Positions 56,831 through 64,000 of a stretch of DNA of 64,000 nucleotides are shown piece by piece. Position numbers and translations under genes: made by a program. The notes beneath the pieces are model-generated. The model had not been told where the DNA came from, did not search any database, and saw only the letters and a program-made list of their open reading frames with translations. The DNA is from Sesamum alatum (Eukaryota > Streptophyta > Magnoliopsida > Lamiales > Pedaliaceae), in the NCBI GenBank assembly GCA_034509735.1, contig JACGWO010000003.1, positions 3,100,001 to 3,164,000 on the forward strand, read 5' to 3'. Each line of letters starts with the position of its first letter. Positions within the stretch are counted from its first letter, which is position 1.

Positions 56831-58464
56831 ATGCTACCTACGGTAGAAGCATAGGGGATGACTTTCATCCTTTCAAGTTCCTCATCAGTCTGTGGGGACT
56901 GTTTCTTGGACAACTTGATCCCATGCTTCACGGGAAGGAATCCTCGTTTGGAGTTGTCCATTCGATATCTCTTTAGGACTTTCTCCATATACGAGTTTTG
57001 GGTGAGTCCTAACATCCTTTTAGATCTGTCCCTGACAATCTGGATGCCTAGGATGTAGGAGGCTTCACCCAAGTCCTTCATGGAAAACTGGGTTGACAAC
57101 CATGCTTTTGTGTTTCCTAACATTCTAACATCATTACCAATGAGTAGAATGTCATCCACATAAAGCACTAGGAACACTATTGAGCTCCCACTGACTTTTT
57201 TGTATACACAAGGGTCGGATTCGTTTTTGATGAAGTCATAACCCCGTATTACTTCGTCAAAGCGAATGTTCCAACTTCGGGAGGCTTGTTTGAGGCCATA
57301 GATGGACTTCTGGAGGCGACAGATTTTCTGTTCTTCTCCAGTAACCGTGAAACCCTCCGAACTGATCCATATAGATCTCTTCTTCTACGAAACCATTGAG
57401 GAAGGCCGTTTTCACGTCCATCTACCATATCTCATGGTCATACCATGCTGCTATGGCGACCAGGATCCGAATGGACTTAGCCATTGCTACTGGCGAGTAG
57501 GTATCCTCAAAATCGACCCTGGGTTGTTGAGTGTATCCCTTAGCTACAAGCCTAGCCTTAAAGGTTGTGACTTCTCCATCAACGCCAAGTTTGCGCTTGT
57601 AGACCCACTTACAACCCACTAGCTTAACACCTTTCAGTAGATCTACAAGACTCCAGACTTGGTTCTCGTTCATGGAGTCCATTTCGGCTTTCATGGCCTC
57701 AAGCCATTTCCTGGAGTCGATGTCAGACATCGCTTCTCCATATGTCTTAAGATCATGTTCCAAAAGATCGATCGCTCCTAGAAATCCATATCTCACTAGA
57801 GGTCTGGACTCTCTAGTGGACCTACGGAGAACAGGAACGTCAGTGGTGACTGTGGGCGCTGACTGTATCGGAGCCGGTGGTTCAGGAATCGGGGCTGGCT
57901 GTTCCTGAGGCTGTCCTTCATGCGTAGCATGTTGGACCTCTCGAGGTTGGTCAGCCCTTCGGCTGTCTATCCTGAATCCTCTAAGTGAGGGTTCCGCGGC
58001 TGCGTTTGATGGCTGGATTCCATCACTTGATTCCTCAAGGATCAGCCCATCAGGTTGGATATCCTCCGGGAAGCCTTGCTCCAAGAATACTGCATTTCTT
58101 GAAACAAACACCTTTTGTTCCAAGGGGTCATAAAAGTAATAACCCGCAGTTTCCTTAGGGTATCCAACGAACCTGCATAAGCTAGACCTGGATTCTAGCT
58201 TATCTCCCACTAACCTCTTGACGTATGCGGGGCTACCCCACACTCTCAAGTAGTTGTAGGACGCAGGCTTGCCGTGCCATATTTCATATTGCGTTTGGGT
58301 CAATGTATTAGTAGGCGCTAAATTCAACAATTTGGCTGTCGTTTCTAGTGTATAGCCCCAAAAGGATAAGGGCAATTTGGTAAAACTCATCATAGACCGA
58401 ACCATGTCCAACAGGGTTTGATTCCTCCTTTCAGAGACACCATTTAACTGTGGTGTTCCTGGAG
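56831..58464 (-). pseudogene. E6 pol, first part: RT and integrase C-terminus
   Basis: On the - strand, integrase text downstream of NGVSERRN (58440) and the integrase C-terminal region are open to an RT start (NQVWSLVDLLKGVKLVGCKW, about 57660). A TAG replaces a Gln codon in IWQMDV (near 57424). A small insertion near 57357 (CCGAACTG) shifts the frame before QKICRLQKSIYGLKQASRSW. YVDD is kept at 57151-57162. The frame then reads to 56831, where it is cut within the start of RNase H. Confidence 0.9.
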
Positions 58465-59514
58465 TGTTAGAATAGGTGACCAGAAAGTCAATGATATTGG
58501 CTGTTCTGAGAATCATTCGTCAATCTGTGAACAAGTAATATTATGTTAATGAATGTAGTAAGGATTCACAGGCATGAGTTTGTTGTACTTACTGCTTGCA
58601 TCGTTATGATGTCACAACAAATGCCCACAGACTGAAATAACATTTCGGAAAATTGGAACTACGCTTGGAGGTAGGTTCATAATCAGTTTCGTCGAATCAG
58701 TCTGAAATACTCCAAGTCAAAGGAATCTCAAGACAGGGCATCGAGAATCCATTTGAGACTTGCACTAAGCATCTGCTGTCGTGTTTCATCGACGGGTGAC
58801 GAGGATCGTCTAAGCAGTGTTAGTGGGTCGGCCTGCTGGGGAGCGGCCGACTGAGGTGACTCGCGGGAATCATCATATAAAGCTACTCAAGCTTGGTCCG
58901 TATGACTCGTATTCCCGGTTCCGATAGTACGGGATTAATCCTCGGACTTGAGGATCACGGCAGTCCCCTACATACTAAGCTTGTATCTTGGATCTGGTGA
59001 AATTTGACCGATTATATCACATGGTCATCATAAGCCTCGTCCAGTGCAGTCGGAGTATGTAAGAACGGTGAATTCCAAGATAGGATCTGTCCCCTGTCAA
59101 AGGATATGACAGCAAGATCTCCTATGCGCTCAGAGATGGTTTAGACTCACAAAGTCTATGGCCATAGCACTTGATGTAGTGGGAAAGGATTTCCTACGTT
59201 GAGTTAAACCTATCTCGAGCATTATGCATAGTTGCCTAGTCAAGAATGGGAACCGACCCCTAGACTAAAGGCCGGGAGACAGGCGACAGTAGGACCGTAC
59301 CCGTACGTATCGAGCGTCGGTAGGACCGCACCTGCGTATAACTCGGAGCCTAAATGTTCACACCATAAATTCACCTAGTCTCTAGTGCCATGGACCGTTG
59401 CTAGATGGCCACCCATGGTAACGGACTACTTTGGTTATGAAATAACAAAAAGTAGGTCCAAGTCTAGCTGAAAGGTGAACCTAAAGAGTCACACCCGCTA
59501 CACCAAATGAAAGG

Positions 59515-59960
59515 GAATTAATTTGGAATTAATTCCGGGAGAAGGTTTAATTTAATGGAATTAAATTATACTTCTTGGAGATTCAAGCCTCGATGAATTA
59601 TTTGGAATAATCGGGCTTGAGTTCATAAATTAGATTTATGAATTTTATAAAGCATGGGCTTTCCTTTTAATTAGATTAAAAGGGTGAATTAATTAATTAG
59701 TGGGCTTGGTATATTAAATAGGATTTAATATAAAGTCCATGGGACTATTTAATTTAGAATTAAATAATCCCATTCTATGGAATTAATTAATGGGCTTGGT
59801 ATATTAAATAGGATTTAATATAAAGTCCATAGGACTATTTAATTTAGAATTAAATAAGTCTTTTCCATTAATTAATTAATGGGCTTAGTATATTAAATAT
59901 GATTTAATATAAAGTCCATGGGAATATTTAATTTAGAACTAAATACGCCCTTTCCATAAA
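59515..59960 (+). repeat. Inverted repeats and triplicated 90-bp unit in the family D LTR
   Basis: Three tandem units begin TGGGCTTGGTAT-like at 59701, 59791 and 59880 (period 89-90). Each holds two inverted repeats: ATATTAAAT / ATTTAATAT around AGG, and TATTTAATT / AATTAAATA around TAG. Before them lie GGAATTAATT / AATTAATTCC around TGG, TTCATAAAT / ATTTATGAA around TAG and CCTTTTAAT / ATTAAAAGG around TAG. The block lies 160-600 bp upstream of the TATA box. Confidence 0.85.
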
Positions 59961-60119
59961 GCCCATCAAAATGGATGGACAAGATTTGATCTAGAGAATG
60001 ATGAAATGAAGGGCCATGATTAATTTGACTTAATCAAAGCCTAATTTGACTAGGTCAAAATCCTAGTCAAAGTGTGTCTCTTTGGAAGAGTTTGAGAAGG
60101 AATAGGAAATTCCATCTTC

Positions 60120-60127
60120 TATAAATA
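60120..60127 (+). promoter_or_regulatory. TATA box of the family D LTR
   Basis: TATAAATA in CTTCTATAAATACTC, followed by a CT-rich stretch, as in other plant LTR promoters. Confidence 0.65.
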
Positions 60128-60706
60128 CTCAAAAAACACACACTCACACCTAGTAATCTCTACAACTCTCATCTCTCAATTCCCTCTCAAGATTTCGTCC
60201 ACCCCTCTTTCTTCTCTCCAAGAATTCTACTTTGTTCTTCTTGATTTTATTCAAGTTAAGAACATAAGAGACATTGATTGCGTTAATTCGTAGCGTGTAT
60301 CGATGTCTCTTCTCCCCAAAATAATTTCTTGCTAGCACAAGGGTTGTTTGCTTTCCGGTGGAGCGAGTGAGATGATTTAGAGGGTCTCTTCTTTGAGATC
60401 TTGGTGCAAGAACATTTAGAACGGGGAACAATGCATGTAGCCGAAACGAAGACAAAACTACAACCGGGTAGGTTCTTTAATTTCGTTTTTTTTTCGGTTT
60501 CAATTCTATGGCCTCCATGTTGTGTTTTTATTGAATATGAGATACACCAAACACCCGGAGAATCAAGGGCACACCCCTTGATTCGTTTATGTATGTTATG
60601 CATGATTTAAATTCCTTTTAATTATGCTTTGTAATTTTTTATTACGCACTAATTCACGCTTCCGCTATTCGCGTTAATCTCCCGGGCCGATCCACACAAT
60701 CTTTCA

Positions 60707-62477
60707 TGGAGGTGTCCATTCTGATATTATACCATGTTCTTTTAAATAATCTAGGAACTCTGTACTAAGGTATTCACCGCCTCGGTCCTACCGTAGGACT
60801 TTAATTTTGCAGTTGGTCTGGTTCTCTACTTCAAGTCTGAATTCTTTAAACCTCTTCAAGAGCTTCAGACTTGTACCTCATTAGGTAAACATAACCATAC
60901 CGTGAATGATCATCGGTAAAGGTTATGAAGTAAGAGAACCCACCTCGGTCTGCGTCCTTAGTGGTCCACATACGTCTGTATGGACCAAGTCCAACAGACC
61001 TATGGCAAGCCGACTTTGTCCTACAAAGGGTTTATTGGTCATTTTCCCTCTTAGACAGGATTCACAAGTTGGTAGATCGCTCAAGTCCCCAACCTCTAGG
61101 TTCTTTGAGTCTACCAACCTCTTCATCCTGTCTTGGGATATGTGACCTAGCCTAGCGTGCCACAGACGTGCGTTCCCGTTATTATCTAATTTTTGTTTGT
61201 GTTGAGTGTTGAGAACGAAATTCGTTTGTTGCAAGATATAGAGCCCATTATGCAATGTACCAAGTAGATGAGCAATTCCACACCTCATCAAATAAAAGCA
61301 ATTTTTATTGATTCTAAACTCATAACCACTATTGTCCAACAATGGAATGGAAATGATGTTTTTAATCATACTACGTACAAAATAAACTTGCTCTAAATCT
61401 ATGCTAATATTATCACTAATCACTAGAGTGGCGGATCCTACTGCTTCTGCCGAGATGGCCTTGCCATTCCCAAGCTTCAGGATCATGTCCCCGCTACCCA
61501 GTTTTCTGCTTCTTTTCAACACCTGCAAGTTATTGCAAATGTGAGCTCCACAGCCGGTATCTAATACCCAAGAGGCAGAATTAGTGACCATATTAACCTC
61601 AATCACATAAATACCTTGGTTCGAGAAGAGTTTGGGGCACTCTCTCTTCCAATGCCCTTTCTCACGGCAGTTGATACATGTGTCATATGCCTTCGACTGT
61701 TGCTTGGAGACAACCTTTCCCTTTCCTTTGCCTTTCCCCTCTTTGGCAATGGGAACACTCTTAGTGTTCGTAGCTGCTTTGACGGCCTTTCCCTTCCCTT
61801 TCTTCTTCTTCCAACGTCCGGCACCTTTGCCTTTCGTATTGGAAGTTGAAGCACACCCAAACAATACCGAAGGCGTGGACTTCTTAGTCGTTGCCTCGTA
61901 TTGCACCAACATATTGATCAACTCATGAATGCCCTTCTCAAGTGCGTTCATGTTGTAGTTGACGATAAATTGGTCAAAGGAGGATGGGAGTGAATGAAGG
62001 ATCACATCTATGTACGTTTCATTATCGAGACCTGCCTTTAGGTGCTCGAGCTTTTCCACCAGGGTAAGCATTTTCAACCCCGTGCTCTTGTACAGAGGAT
62101 CCTTCTGTCATTTTAGTTCCAAATAACGCCTTCATCGCGACATACCTAGTATGCCGGTCCGGGACTGCATAGCAATCCTTAAGGCGAGCCATATTGGAAG
62201 GGACATCGTCTAGCCTTTCATATTGCTTCTTAATCTAATTGGTCATCGAAGCAAGTATGACGCTACGGACCTTCCGGTTATCCTTATGCCAAGTCTCGAA
62301 CGTCTCACGTTCTTCTGGCGTGGATCCTTCCGGCAAGGTCCTAGGGAGAGGCTCATCCATGACGTAGCCTTGGTTCTCGTAATCTAGGACTATCCTGAGA
62401 TTGCGCAACCAGTCGTTGTAATTTGTTCCATTGAATTTGTTTGTCTCAAGAATGGTGGAAAGTGGGTTCTTAGACAT
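60707..62477 (-). pseudogene. E6 gag, protease and integrase N-terminus
   Basis: ATG at 62475-62477 starts MSKNPLSTILETNKFNGTNY, and codon 23 is the ancestral Trp, unlike E3 and E4. A TAG/TAA-type stop replaces a Glu codon after SMTN at 62235-62237. Further changes include an extra base near 62074 (TTTTCAACCCC). From about 62077 to 60923 the frame is open through a zinc knuckle with His (CREKGHWKREC), protease DTG and the integrase finger (LWHARLGHISQDR, CESC). A two-base loss near 60947 (CTCGGTCTGCG) shifts it again. The remainder, 60920-60712, continues integrase up to the solo D LTR. Confidence 0.9.
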
Positions 62478-64000
62478 TTTAAAATCTACATTTTAGAAAA
62501 CAGCGCGCGATCAACAGAAAAATAAAAGACGGTGGTTTGATAAAATAATTAAATGCATGGACTTTAGTCATTTAATCCTCCCACTATTTATACGAAAATA
62601 CGGTACTCTCAAACTTGATTTTCGGGAAATCATTTCCTAGTGGGCTTGGGATCCACAGCGATTTTTCCCATACCCCGCTTTTACGATTCGCATGGAAAAG
62701 ATCCTGTGGGAGGTATTCCATACCATTCTCGTTCCACGAGATTCCCAAGATTATTGCCTCACCCTTTCACATGATCCCGAGGACTCCAAGCGAATCATGT
62801 TAATTGGGCGTTAGACCCAACCCAATCGACCGAGCCACAGACCCACTGGTACCCCCGCGACTCGTGAGACAGGTAACAGCAGCCCATTTTTCGTTCATGA
62901 TATAGTGCAGCTTCCTTTAAGTACAATAACGTGCCACGACTCGTGAGACCACGCTATTGACCTAAAGCAGGTTCCTCACTATGCCATGGATTGGAAGGCA
63001 TGGACAAACTCCTAGAGTTCATGTCCATTTTGTCTAGGGTCTAATATTTTTACATTGGTCCAACCAATGTGAGAGTAGTAAATGACCGAGATCTCAAATA
63101 AATAAACATTCACACATACATCCATAATGCGTAAATTAAACCATCCATAGCAGTTATATAATAAATAAAAGCCCATTCATCCATCATAATAACCACATGC
63201 AAAATTAAAGCCTAGCACGCCCCTGTTGGATGATCACGAGCCCAAATCCTATGCGACCCACTGAGCCCGCAGTGGATCTATGGTCAATCTAGGGTTGGTC
63301 CTATACTATTACATTAATAGTAACCCAATCATCATGCTGATGGGCCTTGGTCTCTTTTCTCTTTCTTCACTTCATGGAAAACTCCAAAGGACCTCCCATC
63401 TGGGCTCTCCATGTGGTCCTTCCTTCTTCTCCACCAATTACAAAAATGGAAACCTCACTCCTAGTCTACTCTCATTACATATTAAAAAAAGAAACCCCAG
63501 CGGAAACCCGGGGGGAGTACATAAGGAGGGAGGTAGAATGCCTTATTATTCCAAGGCAACTAGAAAGAGAGAAGGAGAAAGCAGTAAAAAGAGGCACACA
63601 GGCCCAACAGAAAATAAACCATACATTCGGTCTAAGGCTCGTGATCATCCATTTCCATCCAACACACATAATCACATGATCTAATCATATAATTATAATA
63701 TACAAACAACACATGATTTCCAATCATAAATATTCAAAATAATAAAATAAATGAATATGTGCATAACGTGTGAAAAATAAAACACAAATATTGATAATAA
63801 TATTTTCTCGTTTTAGGAAAACCTTTCCTCATTATTTTAAGTAAAAATAACTCCGGGATTCCAAATCCAATTTATTTTACTCCTAAAATAATGTCTTTAG
63901 AAAATTAGGTATAATTGAACCCAAAAATAATTTTTAAGAATTAATTCAAAATTAAAATTGAAAATAATTTAAAAATAAAAAAAACACTACTAGGGTTTTA
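62478..64000 (-). other. E6 leader (incomplete)
   Basis: It is closely similar to the E3 and E4 leaders. The palindrome pair is at 62856-62866 (one base changed, CGCGACTCGTG) and 62935-62945. The leader hairpin is at 63255-63278 with one arm change (GACCCACTG). The window ends at the ACTAGGGTTTTA string that precedes the GC island in E3 and E4. Confidence 0.85.

Larger units (their letters stand above)
58465..60706 (+). mobile_element. Solo LTR of family D
   Basis: 2242 bp from TGTTAGAATAGGTGACCAGA to ACACAATCTTTCA, flanked by TGGAG (58460-58464 and 60707-60711). It interrupts the integrase of E6. No internal sequence is present. It shares the general LTR plan (CCATGG element at 59388-59418, inverted repeats, GGGCACACCCCTTG block) but is a separate family. 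A TATAAATA box lies at 60120-60127. Confidence 0.95.
56699..64000 (-). mobile_element. E6: family A copia element, deleted at its 3' end, running off the window
   Basis: By coordinate it has an LTR stub (56699-56830), pol (56831-58464), a solo family D LTR (58465-60706, with TGGAG duplicated), the rest of pol and gag (60707-62477) and the leader (62478-64000, incomplete). About 1.9 kb of LTR and the last roughly 0.7 kb of pol (RNase H end, polypurine tract) are missing at 56830. At that point TTCCCGG of the LTR meets ATGCTACCTACGG of pol. The 5' LTR and primer site lie beyond the window. Confidence 0.9.

Overview
The window is nuclear DNA of a flowering plant. It carries the 3' end of one spliced host gene, an EXO70A1-type exocyst subunit with GT/AG introns, next to about 55 kb of nested LTR retrotransposons. 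Nothing in it is bacterial or organellar, and I see no tRNA, rRNA or CRISPR array. The species cannot be named from the sequence.

Layout. Positions 1-2922: an intron and the last five coding exons of EXO70A1 (+ strand), then 3' flank. Positions 3300-8510: AT-rich intergenic DNA with local tandem duplications and one CACTA-type transposon end. Positions 8511-13182: a 5'-truncated Ty1/copia relic (E1, - strand). Positions 13183-14184: short relics of a Ty3/gypsy (Athila/Tat-like) gag and a LINE RNase H domain. Positions 14185-18074: the 3' half of a copia element (E2, - strand). Positions 18075-35953: a three-LTR, two-body array (LTR-E3-LTR-E4-LTR, - strand) of copia family A. Positions 35954-54301: an inverted family A element (E5, + strand). 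Its 3' LTR was hit by a solo LTR of family B (41408-52681, target duplication TAAGC), which was itself hit by a complete family C element (43026-52065, target duplication CACAT). Positions 54302-56698: a family C LTR scrap carrying a second solo B LTR (54476-56690, CGTCT). Positions 56699-64000: another family A element (E6, - strand), split by a solo family D LTR (58465-60706, TGGAG) and running off the window.

The copia bodies have the order gag - zinc knuckle - aspartic protease - integrase - reverse transcriptase - RNase H. They carry an initiator-Met tRNA primer site and an AAGTGGGAGAT polypurine tract. No copy has an intact gag-pol frame; E3 comes closest, with an open 897-codon integrase-RT-RNase H frame. 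The family C element has nearly identical LTRs but a ruined interior, so it was probably mobilised by proteins made elsewhere.

The most unusual structure is non-coding. (1) The LTRs of families A-D and of E1 and E2 contain a run of short inverted repeats whose arms differ from one to the next but whose centre is almost always TTGGA (a TGG spacer). (2) A 31-bp block with CCATGG at both ends recurs in every LTR that retains that part. (3) The leaders between primer site and gag carry a 24-nt hairpin, a pair of CACGACTCGTG palindromes about 80 bp apart and, where the leader is complete enough to show it, a GC-rich island. These are good candidates for cis-acting RNA or DNA signals. All comparisons were made by eye on the given sequence; no database search was run.
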